Notes: generated from the sequence alone by a model not told the origin. Shown: positions 11,336 to 22,132, numbered from the stretch's first letter. The stretch: DNA of 64,000 nt from Guadua angustifolia (GCA_036346375.1 JAYEVE010001137.1:31041-95040), one strand, 5' to 3'. Numbers and translations: made by a program.

Positions 11336-11870
11336 TCATAAACAAGTAATCTTCTTCCTCGTTGCAGTTCATTTCATCCTTACGGTAGTAGTCAAATATT
11401 ACTTCTGTCTGATTACCGTTGTGTGTTCAGTTGAATTCTGGCCATTTCTATATCTACAAACCTAATTGTAAAATGTTCTTCACCATGATTTTCCAGGGAC
11501 AATGCTAATGACATCAAAGCAAAGTACATCATTGAGGCTGCAAATCACCCCGCAGACCAGGCAGACGAGGCAAGTCATAGCTTACAGTACCTGACAGACT
11601 GATAGTAACGAAATGCACTACCGTCTGTAATATTTTCTCTCCGCGTTCCTTCTGCAGATCCTGTCGAATAAGGAGCGTCCTCATTCTGCCAGACATCTTC
11701 GCGAACTCCGGCGGCGTCACAGTGAGCTACTTCGAGTGGGTTCGGGTGAGTAACTACTTCAACTGTCAGTTGCTGCACATCGTCCTTGCGCTTTGTTCAT
11801 AAATGAGAACGCTGTAAATGTGAGGCAGTCAGGTTAAGCCACTGATGGATCACACTGATCACTGCCTTTG

Positions 11871-12162
11871 CATTAGTGTGAACACAGACGATGTATGACC
11901 CATACATCACATACAGTTCTGGTTTAGAACCTTGTGTAATGTATAGGTCATCATAGACAGTTGTAAACAAGAACTGTCTGTGATGACCTATAGATCACAA
12001 ACGGTTCTGATTTAGAACCGTCTATGATGTCTATTATCATAGCCAGTTCAAAAATTGTCTATAATGTGCTCTTATATCACTGATATATTGTTACTGACTG
12101 TTCACAAAACCGTCTGTAATAACAATTTTGAACCGTCCATGATGAGATTTTCTATACTAATG
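11871..12162. mobile_element. Degenerate CACTA-like terminal fragment or small derivative
   Basis: This 292-bp stretch begins CATTAGTGTG and ends TATACTAATG, weakly inverted and CACTA-like. It is filled with diverged AACCGTCTATGATG motifs like those at 2520-2870. No clear 3-bp duplication is visible. It is probably an old relative of the CACTA element at the left edge. Confidence 0.5.
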
Positions 12163-13515
12163 ACATGACATTGACATGTGCACAATTAGTTTTTGAGTTG
12201 TGGATTGTGTCAATAGGTGACCAGAATGCATTCACCTTTTAGGGGTATCTCTTCTTCTTCTTTCAATTAATGGGTATCTCTTCTTCTTCTTTCAATTAAT
12301 GTAAGAATTTTTAGGTTTTGTTACGATTGAAGTGACCATCTGATTCTAAACAGTTAGCTTTTCACGACAGAAGTGACCACCCAACTCAAAAAAAATCAAC
12401 CACAACTACTCAGCTGCTAATTTTAGTGCTATTAAGATTTGTGCTATTTAACTTTCAGAGAAGTATAATGTTGATAATAGTTTGTTGAGATAGTTAATAA
12501 TTTATTGCTTTCTAACTTCCAATGGCCTAAGTAGCTTGCTGGTAGTTATTCACTAATCAAATTATGCATGGATACATGCATGAGTGTATCCGAGTGCTTC
12601 TGTATCAGACAATTGTTTTGTTGTCCGACTTGGATCTCTAGCCATAAAAGCAACATATATTCTATCAGAACTCCCCTTTGCATAGAACACGTAATATGGT
12701 CATGATATTTAATCTAATCCATAGATTATATCCAAAAAAATCTGGATGGCTAAGGTATTTTTCTTTTTCTCCAATTAATGAGGGAATTTCAAGCTATTTT
12801 TTCTTTCTTAGATTAATGTGTGAATTTCTAGCCTTTTACCTCTCAGAGTTAATGTAGTCCTTCTAAAGGAGCCTCCAATTGGTATCATTCTATTTTAATT
12901 TGAATTTACAGACATATTGTAAAATTATTCTTTTAGAAAATTTCAATTATGTAAAATTTGATCTTATCTTTTGGATTGGTTACCCATTTGAGTTAAGTTC
13001 AAAGTCACAACATATATACATGTATGGCTAAGATATTTTATTTTTCTCCAATTAATGAGAAAATTTCAAGCTATTTTTTTCTTTTTTAGATTAATTAACG
13101 TGAGAATTTCTATCCTTTTAATTACCACTTTGAGTTAATGTAGGCCACCTTCTAAAGGAGCCTCCAATTAGTAAAAATAATGTAGGCCTTCTAAAGGAGC
13201 CTCCAATTAGTAAAAATAAAGATTAAGACATAATTTTCATTCGAAGACGATATATACTATATATAAATTAATCCATCCAAACGAAATTAACACACAGAAA
13301 ACTTTCAGGACATAATTAAAAAACTACCGGACCGCCAATATTCCAACCACATATAAATCAAGCACCCGATCATACATACCTAATCTATGTGAACCAAATA
13401 ACCAAACCTATAATAATAAATGAAACAGGACGTGCAGTTAACCAAACATCGTGAGTAGTCGCATGATCGAATGGATGCATGCAGCCGTACGGCCGGCGAC
13501 GTCGGATGCCGGCGG
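12163..13515. other. AT-rich non-coding stretch with local duplications
   Basis: No coding potential is seen. A 29-base unit (GGTATCTCTTCTTCTTC plus an ATTAATG end) is duplicated head to tail at about 12243-12301. A longer block is duplicated with divergence: about 12770-12895 and 13044-13180 share CTCCAATTAATGAG, a TTTCAAGCTATTTTTT run and TTCTAAAGGAGCCTCCAATT. The last motif recurs a third time near 13188-13208. The stretch lies 3' of the minus-strand gene at 13516. Confidence 0.6.
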
Positions 13516-14223
13516 CTAGACGCCGCCGCAGCGGTAGGTGATTCGGCACGTCCTGCCGACCCTGACAACGTACGTGTGCTGCGGCTTTACGAGGAACGGC
13601 GGCAGCCGCAGAAGCGCCTCGCACACGCAGTCCTTCTGCACCTCCTTCAGCCACCGGCAGCAGTCGCGGTACGCCCGGAGCTCCTCGTCGTGGTGCTCAT
13701 GATCGTCGTCGTCGTCGTCATCTTCATCGTCGTTGTCGTGGTCGTCGTCGTGGTCATTGTCCCCGCCATGGTCGTCGTCATCATGGCCGTGGTCGTGGTC
13801 ATTGTCATGGTCGTCGCGCAAACGGCCACGCCGACCGTGGACGCGCCCGCCGCGGGTGCGGTTGCCGTGGCGGCCGGTGCCGTTCCCACCGGCGCCGTGG
13901 CTGCCGTTGCTCGCCATCAGGGCCGAGATGCTGATCGCTGTCTGCCCGTGGCGGCCATGGTCATCACGTCCATCGTCGCCGCCATGGTTGTCGTCGTCGT
14001 CGTCGTCGTCGTCGCGGTCATCATCATCATCATGGTGGTGGTGGTGGTGGTCATCGTCCTCGGGAGGGCTCGGCGGCAGGATGGAGCAGGCCTGGCTGGC
14101 GATGGCGAACTGGCTGATGCAGAACGCCCTCGCCTTCGCCTGCGCCGCGACGGGCGCAAGGAGGGAAGGGAGGAGGAGGAGGGCAGCGGCGACCACCGCA
14201 GCGTAAATCGCCGATGCGGCCAT
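13516..14223 (-). CDS. Secreted eight-cysteine (LTP / 2S-albumin-like) protein with Asp/His-rich insert
   Basis: A 235-residue single-exon gene. Residues 1-27 form a hydrophobic signal peptide (cleavage likely at APVAA/Q). The cysteine order is C35, C46, then CC188-189, C199-x-C201, C226 and C232. This is the C-C-CC-CxC-C-C pattern of the bifunctional inhibitor/lipid-transfer/seed-storage superfamily, which forms a four-disulphide helical fold in the wall or secretory lumen. Uniquely, the loop between the second Cys and the CC pair is about 140 residues, not 10-20. It is dominated by Asp and His runs, with a Gly/Arg/Asn-rich middle carrying N-x-S/T sites. Such a loop could bind metal ions, but that is inference. 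The frame is intact, codon use is GC-rich, and a TATA box lies at a plausible distance upstream. No lipid-binding function can be shown. Confidence 0.82.
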   Translation of the reverse strand: MAASAIYAAVVAAALLLLPSLLAPVAAQAKARAFCISQFAIASQACSILPPSPPEDDDHHHHHHDDDDDRDDDDDDDDNHGGDDGRDDHGRHGQTAISISALMASNGSHGAGGNGTGRHGNRTRGGRVHGRRGRLRDDHDNDHDHGHDDDDHGGDNDHDDDHDNDDEDDDDDDDHEHHDEELRAYRDCCRWLKEVQKDCVCEALLRLPPFLVKPQHTYVVRVGRTCRITYRCGGV

Positions 14224-14289
14224 ATATTGGCTAGCTACCTAGATGATCTAGGACTTAGCTGTGACCTCTCTTGCTGGCTACGTGCCACT

Positions 14290-14298
14290 TCTTATAAA
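14290..14298 (-). promoter_or_regulatory. Probable TATA box of the eight-cysteine protein gene
   Basis: On the minus strand TTTATAAG lies about 70 bases upstream of the ATG at 14223, giving a leader of roughly 40 bases. It sits at an appropriate distance and no better TATA is closer. Confidence 0.6.
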
Positions 14299-14299
14299 G

Positions 14300-15410
14300 A
14301 TGTGTAACTAATTAGGTCGTAATTAAGTAGCTAGTTGGGGTCATCCTCTGCTCGGTTGCATGCGGCTTCAATTTTGCGTAACCAGAAGAGTAGGAGTGAG
14401 CAGAGATCGATGCACGGTGCATGGTTGTAAATTAGGTGTTTCATACCGATGGCATGCATCAAGGCTTGTTCAGCCATCTCCATCTTGTTTACATGAATGC
14501 ATCCCCTGTTGGTCAGAGGTCAGTGGCTCCTTGGTTATACAAAGTATACTTGATAATACCGTATCGAATACTATGCTAGTTTAGTACTTAGAATGGCACA
14601 TCTTGGTACCGGATCATACTGGCGTATCATTTTAGATTTATAAAATAATATATATCTCTACTTTTAATTACGATTTGGTGGCAGTGGTCCGTCATTGTCC
14701 CAATATTTATACATTGGCGAATAGAGAAAATTTTAATTCGGTTGGATATACATACATGCGTGATCTGCGGTGTATCAGACTCTAATCTCAATCAGCTGAT
14801 TCTATTTTTAAATACTGCACGACCGATTCTTTTTCCATATACTGCATGCATATAGCTTCTGAATTACTATGTGCCTTTCAGTTGACATATACATCCTTTC
14901 CATTAAATATTTATTTGCATGTGTAGATAAGATCATCTTTTCTTTTTATCTAATCACGTATGGACTTGATTTCAATCGGCCAACAGTATGTACACGACCA
15001 TGCATGATGCAACCAGTTAAATTTGTTATCTCTATTTCTACTAATTCTAATGAGGAGTTGGTGGTGGTACGTCTGTTCTCCACTCTCACCCCGACAAGTG
15101 TGCGCACCTGCATAGTTGAGTGGGAAGCAGGTAATGGCCACCCCGGTAGATTGGATGGATCATCCAGTCACGGGAGGTAAATGAATATGTATGACTCATT
15201 TATTGTTTTCCTTTCTCCTATTGATCTGGTATTCGAATCGGCAGTGATTGCTCCTAGTATTTTTTGGATTGGATTGATTTATTCCCTTTCGAAGAAAGCA
15301 GAGCTCCGATTAACGAAGTTGAGTCTCTTCTCGCCTCTTTTCCTTTTGTTGCCTTCCTTATTCAATGATTTCTTAATCTAGATTCCATAGATATCTGCTT
15401 GGTTGTTGAA
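14300..15410. other. Upstream region of 13516-14223 and intergenic DNA
   Basis: No supported gene. The first few hundred bases are presumably the promoter of the minus-strand gene and contain several GCATGCA/TGCATG-type motifs (RY-like, at about 14357-14365 and 14842-14850), which in seed-protein genes are B3-factor sites. 15180-15400 has an unusual, less AT-rich composition with the style of organelle DNA (see findings). Confidence 0.4.
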
Positions 15411-16046
15411 TCTATATAACCCCACTATTTCTTGTTTCTTCTGCAGATGTGTTGAGCTTATCCGTTAAACGGAGGTAATGGGCAACCTTTCTGATCTCGT
15501 TGATGTGGCGCAGAGGCAGGTCGCCGGTGGTAGGCGGCGAGATAGGCTAGCGGTCCTGTTGGAGCTAACCGTGGTGGATGATGTCAATAGGTTGAAGGCA
15601 GCGCTCGCAGGGGGAGGCAAGAAGGCGGTGAAGCTGATTGATGAGGTGAGGCTATGGTATATGGCCGGAGCAAGACGTATGAGCCACGCATGCCACTGTA
15701 GTGGCAGCTACATACGGATGACGTCTATCTTTTCAACGCCTTTGCGCCAATGGGGCAGCAGGTGATGCCTCTCTAGGTCGATCGATCGATCTCGAATTAT
15801 GGTGTTATAAATTTACAATCCCAAGTGTTGTAATGTTATTATTTAAGTTTGTAAAATTAAAGATAATTTTAAGCTTGAGTTTATATACAGGTGCTTGAAA
15901 TTTGTATGCTTCGATGAATTAATTTAAACATTTAACCATTGCACATTTAAAATGAACATTATTATTCAGATAAGATTAATGCTCTTTGCAAATAAATTTT
16001 TTATCGCAAATTGAGTTTCCGTTGCAACGCACGGGCACATGGCTAG
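15411..16046 (+). mobile_element. Candidate Helitron carrying a gene fragment
   Basis: The proposed 5' end is TCTATATAAC preceded by A. The 3' end is CTAG at 16043-16046 followed by T, with a short hairpin (CCGTTGCAACGCACGG) ending about 11 bases before CTAG. This fits Helitron rules (5' TC, 3' CTRR, subterminal hairpin, insertion between A and T). The interior holds a CCCH-protein gene fragment, as plant Helitrons often do. The 3' end is convincing; the 5' end is the nearest acceptable one and less certain. Confidence 0.5.
15478..15765 (+). pseudogene. N-terminal fragment of a plant ankyrin-CCCH zinc-finger protein
   Basis: The frame from ATG at 15478 encodes MGNLSDLVDVAQ, then an Ala/Leu-rich stretch up to DEVRLWY. 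Correcting small 1- to 2-base insertions after it gives GRSKTYEPRMPL and VVAATYG. That resembles the LWYGRSKAYEPRTPLMVAATYG region at the start of the ankyrin repeats in plant tandem CCCH (TZF) regulators of mRNA. No zinc fingers are present. An intron acceptor-like TTCTGCAG lies just upstream. It is a truncated, frameshifted fragment inside the Helitron candidate. Confidence 0.5.
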
Positions 16047-16300
16047 TTTATACTTATACACCTGTTTTATTATATGTACATCAAATTTCACTTATAATAT
16101 TATTCTAAATACATAGTAGTACTATTAAATATAACATATAGTTCAATAGAAGATATTATCAGTTCCACCGTATGACCGGTATTGACGAGGGTAATTTAGG
16201 AAAATGCCACCTATTAGCTGCTATTAGCTGGGTTTGGTTAGCTAATGAGATAACCATTAGTTAGGTGCCCAGCTAATAGTTAGCTAATCTATTAGCTAAT

Positions 16301-16364
16301 CCTGTTTGGATCCACTTTAGCTAATTTTTAGCCACTAACTGTTAGCTGCGTGGATCCAAACAGG
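16301..16364. repeat. Short hairpin, probable MITE end
   Basis: A perfect 15-base inverted repeat, CCTGTTTGGATCCAC at 16301-16315 and its complement at 16350-16364, lies inside a GCTAAT/ATTAGC-rich stretch (about 16200-16370). The CTGTTTGGATCCA ending is common to grass MITEs. Full element ends were not resolved. Confidence 0.6.
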
Positions 16365-16547
16365 CCCCCCACCGTTTGGTCTGTTGCTGTCTGTCTCCAT
16401 GGGTTGTTCTGATCATTTTGGGTTCAACCGTCGAACTAAATCCAAATTGGTTATGTTGTTCGGCGAAGGTTGTTGAGAATCAACACAGATCCGTATGACA
16501 AATCCACAATATTCAACTAATCCAAACAATTGCATATGTACGCCTGC

Positions 16548-17573
16548 TAGGATGAAAACGGATCGGATATTTTTCGACCGATTCGGATATTTTCGGATAT
16601 GAATTCTATCAGATCGGATATTTGTCGGATAGTATCGGATCGGATACGGATACAGATTCGGCAACTCGCTATCTGTCGGATACGGATACGAATTCGGATA
16701 ATCCAGATATTGATAGGTTGAATATCCAGATATACATGTGGGCTGGGTTAAGACTACTCTTTTGGCCCAAAAAGGATTCTTAATTTCAGAATTGTTTTCT
16801 AATTTAATTAATCCATAAAGCAAGTTTCAATTATTAAAATTAGCAAACCAACTCCAAAAATTATGATTTTTTTAGAAATTTCTAAAAACAATCTAACATT
16901 TAAAAATTATTTTCAAGATTTTATCAGATTTTAAATTTTCTCTAAAATTCAAAAACTCCTATTCTTAATAGGAAAATATTTTAAATAAGTAGCTAAAAAT
17001 GCATAAAAACTCATAAATACATAATTAATTATTTTAAACATAATTCAACAAAGAATATAAATCTTGAGTCATTACATATAAGTGTCATATATTTTTCCTA
17101 GAGACATGATATCTAAGTATTATCAAACTTTTAATGTCTTATGTGTTTGCTTCTATTTGTATCTGAGTAAGGATTACCTTTCATTTTGTATTTTAATCTA
17201 CGTGTATGATGAACTAATCGTATTTGTGTGATAAACTAAGTCTTATATAATTTTGTTTGCCACATGGTATCTAACTATTGTCTAAGTGAATGAAAATACT
17301 TATATTTGTTCAATTTTCAAAAATGTTTTGATCAAATCAACTAGTTATGTGTTTTTGTTGATTTTTTATGTACAATCTAACGGGTTATCATATTTCGATA
17401 AATATTCGAAATCGTATCCGATTTGATTCGTATTCGATCCGTATTTGTATTCAACATTATCCGTATTCCTATCCGGACTATCCGTATCTGTATCCGCATC
17501 TGAGAAAAAATATGAAAACAAATATGGTAAAACTATTATCCATCCATATGTATCCGATCTATTTTCACCCCTA
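16548..17573. mobile_element. hAT-like element with GGATACGGATA-type ends
   Basis: The left end is TAGGATGAAAACGGATCGG and the right end, reversed, is TAGGGGTGAAAATAGATCGG, so terminal repeats match over about 20 bases with few differences. The subterminal zones are rich in CGGATA/TATCCG repeats. Flanking 8-mers are ACGCCTGC (16540-16547) and ACGTCCGC (17574-17581), 6 of 8 identical with both changes C/T, consistent with an old hAT duplication. The interior is AT-rich, with no transposase. Confidence 0.7.
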
Positions 17574-17904
17574 ACGTCCGCCCACATTTGCATTGAGAAT
17601 AACTACGAAAATTTCGTGTGCCGATATGAAAACTACTCCCCACAGTAAAAACGAATCTGATTTTATTCTCTCGTGGGCAACTGCAAACACCCTTTGTTCT
17701 CTGTCCTGCCAAAAAAAATTCAAAAGAAGCTGATTTGCGCTTCACTTTTCACTAAATCTTTTCTATATACAGATGTTTACAGTGCCTTAATATCATTCTT
17801 TGTTCCGCCTCAGTTATTTGTCCCGAGTTCTTTGAGCTTACTCTTTGAAACCTCTTATCATTTTCAGCTTGTCAAAAATTGTGCTTGCTAATTCTTCTCC
17901 ATTA

Positions 17905-20900
17905 AGAAAAAAGTTGATGAAGATACCTTATGAGACCCTGATGAACCATGGAGAGAAAGAGAAGCATGTCTTCAGTAATGAACTTAACAAAGGTCTTGAG
18001 ATACTTTAGAAGTCAAAAGCAGCAACTGTACTTGTTACAAAGGGCTCTGACTCTGATTTTGTGGATGCTGAATTTCAGAGATTGCTTAATTCTTCTAGAG
18101 CGTTAATGAAGGTACTCATTTTTTTCATGGTTGTGCATTGCGGTTCTTTCTGTATGGAAGCTGAATATATTGGCACCACTAAAATACACGCTTTCTTCAT
18201 GATCTCTTCTGTACATGCTGCCATAAGGAGAGAGTAGAGTTCTTCACTTTTTCATATGTGATTAATCCCGAACTCAGAAGTTGCCTAAGAATGTAATAAA
18301 TGTAGGAGAAGTGGAGAACTGCCAATTATCACTATTCTTGACGTTGAAGGTTGACCAATTTTTTTTTACTGTGATCTAATTGGGCAGTCCTTATTTTTAC
18401 TCAGGAATATACTTCGATGAATACATCATTTGAAGGGCTAATTTGTTTAGTTGAGAAAAAAAATACAGTTATGATCGGTTGATTACTTGATTGCTGCTTT
18501 TTTGCTACATGTCTGTTGTGCTATTAAAATCCATGCTGTTAGTTCATTGCAAAAACAGTTAATATCTAGATTCTAGACAAATCTGATCCTTCTTTGCTTG
18601 ACACAGGCTGAAGAAAATCGTCTCTCTCGCCCTTTCATTATTGTTTCTCCAGCTGGTCATGTTGATTCAGTTAGGAACTGCTTGGTAGAGAATGACTATT
18701 TTGATTTGGACACTCAGAAGGTACAGCGCATTGTCCTACTATGATCTTCATGTAGTTGTTCTCTGTTTTGCTAAAAAAACCTGTGTCATGTGGATTCTTT
18801 GTATGTCCAGTTTCTTTGGAGCTGATGAGTGCATCCCTGCTTATTTATATGGATCCACAGTAGTGTGTCCACATCCAGATATTTGATGATCAGAGTTGTT
18901 AAGATTATGTTCAGTTATTTATCTAGAAATCCTCCATCCACATTTGTAGTAACTGTTAATTTATTTTTAACTTGGGATCTCAATATGTCAAATTCTTCTG
19001 TTCTTTTCAAATGTTTCGTGGAATCCACTTGCAGGCATGGGTTCTGAAAGAGATGGAGCTTCCAATTGTCAGTATATCCTCTGAGCTAAACGGCAAAAAG
19101 ATTCTGCTGAAGTCTTCATGGGAGATACTTCAAAAGCCAGTGGGACCTCGGGCAATTTTCAGTTGGCTACCATCAAATAAAATTTTGGACACACTAAATG
19201 AAATGGGTGTGGAGTTTGTACAGGTAAGATCATGTGCCGTTCGCATCACCTTTTTCCCATTATACATTTGGCATTCACTTATTTACTTTTGATTGGGTCG
19301 ACTTATTCATTAAGAATGGAGAACTCCATATACACTGGTCAAGAATGAGTTGCATCAGTTTGTTATATAAAACCATGAATCCTGATTATTACATCTTTCT
19401 TAATTACCTCGTAGAAACTTGAAGCTACATCCATTTTATCTAGCTTATCATGCGCTGCAGTCGTTAATTGAACATTTAACCTACAAAATGCCAACAATGA
19501 CAATACTAACGTTCAAATCCTTTCTTTCGGCTTTGAAAATGCAAGCTCAAAGCTTGCAACTTCTACCTCTCTATTTCATCATAGTTATATTTGTTATTTC
19601 TACAGCTTCATAAAAATCGATACATGAAATGAACTATACTTTTCCGGCAGAAATGCAACTTATCCAACAGGCCGATCATTGGGCATTCTTTGCTCTTTGG
19701 GGCTATCAGCTCCCGTGGCGTGGATTAGGGCTGGAAAATCAGCTCGAGGCTCGTGGCTCGGCTCGGGCTCGCTCGAGCCTGGCTCGGCTCGCACAGGCTC
19801 GCGGCTCGGACCGAGCTCGAGCCGAGCCTGTTTTTCAGGCTCGTGAAAACACCGAGCCGGCTCGGCTCGACCACCGAGCCGGCTCGCGAGCCAAACCGGC
19901 TCGGTGGAAGCCCAGCCCAGGCCCAGCATGACAGCGTCTCTCCCGGTTTGGTCTTCCCCTCCCCTGCCCTCACCCTCAATTACCAACTATCCCCATTCCC
20001 CAGTTCAGCAGTTCTCCACCTTCTTGCGCAGCGCAGCAAGCCGGAACGGAGAGCGAGGCAAGACGCCGCCGGTGCCGCGACCTCTGCCGCCGGCTGGAAT
20101 CGGTAAGCGCCTGCGCCCCCTCACCCTCAAACCAACTAATCGGAATATTCCCAGAGTGATTCCGCAATGCGATGCACGCGCCTACTGTTTTCTGATGCGT
20201 CGGAGAACCCGGCACTCTGGCAGATCTCGGGCCTTTTTTGGTTCAAACCTCTTCAGTGAATCCAAGAAACCAGATAACTTACAATCTACATCTTGCTCTT
20301 TGACTTCGAGTCCAACTATCCCCAGTTCCCCACCTTCTTGGCTTCTTGCGCAGCGCAGCAAAGTTGCATTACACGAGCTGATCTACAATCTGTGCCGAGA
20401 GGCTGGTCCTGGTGCCGAGAGGCTGTGAGGCCTGATGAAAAAGATGCTCTCATGGGATTACCTCAATGGAAGCTGTTCATCACTTGCTGATGATCAGACG
20501 AAAAGAGATTGGTATGTTCCTAAAAGTAAAGGATAGTTTTGGTGTCCAGCTATGTTTTCTTGTAAAGGCGGACTGACCGCTTCCATTGAAATGAACAACG
20601 CTGATGAATGCAACATTCTGACCAAGAATAATGCTGAAAAAGTGTTATTCATACATATCAATATGTCAACTATGATAAAAAGAAGGGCCATCTCGCCGAA
20701 ATTGACAACGGTGGAAGACTATATTTTCAGTTTTGCAATCTCGCTGTCCTCCAAACAAGAAAAGAATTCTTCTCTCTTCTATTCCTTTTGTGGTCAAATG
20801 CTTACTTTCCATGTTTCTCCTTGTATCTTGCTCACCATCAAATTTGGAATATATCCAAATTTGGACTGGACCTGAGTCCTGAAATATGCAGAAAAGGAAG

Positions 20901-21590
20901 TCTACCGATAATTTTTCCTCCCATAGACTGAATCATCGGAATTTAAAATAAACCTGCTTTTTTTTACCGATATTATTTTGTTTGTATGTTGACAGCATCA
21001 TTCGTATTCAGTAGCAGTGTAATGCCTCACATGCAGACGAAGAGATTTGTTTGTCAGTATCCGCCAGGAAAAATATAATTTCTTGCAAGTTTGGTCGCTT
21101 AATTGACTGTGTCGGCAAAGTTGTGTTACACGGGCTGATCTGCAATCTGTAGCTCCGAAATCTCCTGGATTCACCGAGAGCTAACAAGTTGGATGCCTGG
21201 CTCGGCGAGCCAACGAGCCGGCTCGCGAGCCGACCTCGAGCCGAGCCGGTTTTTAGGCTCGCTTTAGGGCCGAGCCGAGCCTAGCTCGGCTCGCCACTTG
21301 ATCGAGCCGCACCGAGCCGAGCCGAGCCGGGCTCGGCTCGGCTCGTTTCCAGCCCTAGATGTTGGCATCATCACGCTTTGCAAGACCAGCAGCAAAACCG
21401 AAGATGATTTCGATTTTATTCTTTCCATGAACCATGCAAACAGAATGTGTAGAGATGTCAGTAAGCTCAGATTCTCTGCCCACCCTGAGCAACACGTACA
21501 CGTCGAGCATGTTTACGGCCAGTGGGTGTGGGTCACCGTCCAACCAGACGCGGCGACCTCGCTCCCATCGGCTTGCTTACCTTACAGTAT
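17905..21590 (+). pseudogene. 3' half of a RimM/UDPGP-type gene (nucleotidyltransferase-like domain)
   Basis: Exons: about 17905-18111, 18607-18720, 19035-19223, and 19651-19725 continuing at 21361-21590 after a transposon. The frame reads MKIPYETLMNHGEKEKHVFS, a stop (TAG 18007-18009 where CAG is likely), then KSKAATVLVTKGSDSDF. Later exons read RPFIIVSPAGHVDSV and NDYFDLDTQ, then ELNGKKILLKSSWEILQ, LNEMGVEFVQ, NRPIIGHSLLFGAISSRGVD and ILSMNHANR. The order and motifs resemble the UDP-glucose/UDP-GlcNAc pyrophosphorylase fold, and I believe they belong to the plant RimM-family protein with a UDPGP-like C-terminal domain. The 5' half of such a gene lies downstream at 30031-46326. The stop and the insertion make it nonfunctional. 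Confidence 0.7.
19726..21357. mobile_element. Transposon with TAGGGCTGGAAA ends in an exon
   Basis: The 1632-bp element begins TAGGGCTGGAAA and ends TTTCCAGCCCTA, a perfect 12-base inverted repeat. About 150 bases at each end are packed with GGCTCG/CGAGCC repeats. Exon sequence on both sides (ending GTGGAT, resuming GATGTTGGC) shows that only GAT is duplicated, so the apparent TSD is 3 bp. The interior (about 19910-21190) includes GC-rich sequence resembling a gene leader (19950-20110) but no transposase. It is a non-autonomous DNA element of a superfamily that I cannot assign. Confidence 0.75.
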
Positions 21591-22132
21591 GTTACTATAT
21601 GATCACGTATTCTGTAAGAAGCAAGAGGTCTCGTAGGGATGTAATTTACAGTACTTAGAATTTCCATGCTGCCAGTATCTTACGGTTAGACTATCCTGTA
21701 AAAGTTGCTCAACAAGTTTCAGTGTGGTTTGAATGTGTAACACAAGAACCAGCTTCAAACACTATAATAGAAAAACCAAGTGGTGCCTTTGGTAATATAT
21801 ACAAAAACACAGCCCAGCGCTTTATTCACATTTTCCCCCTGCCTTCCTAAGTAATAGGGAAATTTCACCCTGCCCCTTTCTCCCCTCTTCTCACTTTTCA
21901 TTGCAGCAGGAAGAACACAATATTGGGAGCCATTCTCTGAGCAAAACTACAGCAATGGACATGGCGCCGCGCGCCGTTTTCCCAGCCAGAAAATCCTTAC
22001 CAGTCGCTGGCATCTGTGATCAGATATGTACCGTCCGTCTGCGCTCTGAATTTCTGACTGGAAGGTCAACTAAAGCGGTCTCCGGCGCCCAACTTAACAA
22101 AGGTAAGCACAATAAACTGTCTGGCCATTGCT

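Larger units (their letters stand above)
2884..11745 (+). pseudogene. Glutamate dehydrogenase gene remnant, split by three transposons
   Basis: Five exon pieces encode consecutive parts of a plant GDH (oxidative deamination of glutamate to 2-oxoglutarate). They are 2884-2908 (AVVTGKPV, then GT donor at 2909); 3160-3169 plus 4674-4788 (DLGGSLGRDAATG to FVIQ, donor 4789); about 4821-4906 joined to 11341-11345 (VDGGDAIDPHSLLTEECDVL to GGVINK); 11497-11569 (DNANDIKAKYIIEAANHP to ADE, then a GC donor); and 11658-11745 (ILSNK, one-base frameshift, then ILPDIFANSGGVTVSYFEWV). Removing the hAT (3170-4673) and copia (4907-11335) insertions with one copy of each TSD restores the reading frame across both breaks. 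The part between FVIQ and VDGGDAIDP is missing, leaving an intron of about 32 bases, so exons have been deleted. The 5' part lies beyond the CACTA element, and 3' exons were not found. Clearly nonfunctional. Confidence 0.88.

Noticed and set aside
13471..14307. 278-codon plus frame rich in Val/Ile and other frames over the same DNA
   Set aside because: These are shadows of the GAC/CAC (Asp/His) repeats of the minus-strand eight-cysteine gene.
16413..16823. Minus frame of 136 codons with Tyr-Pro repeats
   Set aside because: Produced by the CGGATA repeats at the end of the hAT element.
19629..20428. Several overlapping GC-rich frames in the TAGGGCTGGAAA transposon
   Set aside because: Driven by GGCTCG repeats. 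The 19950-20110 part may be a captured leader, but nothing identifies it.
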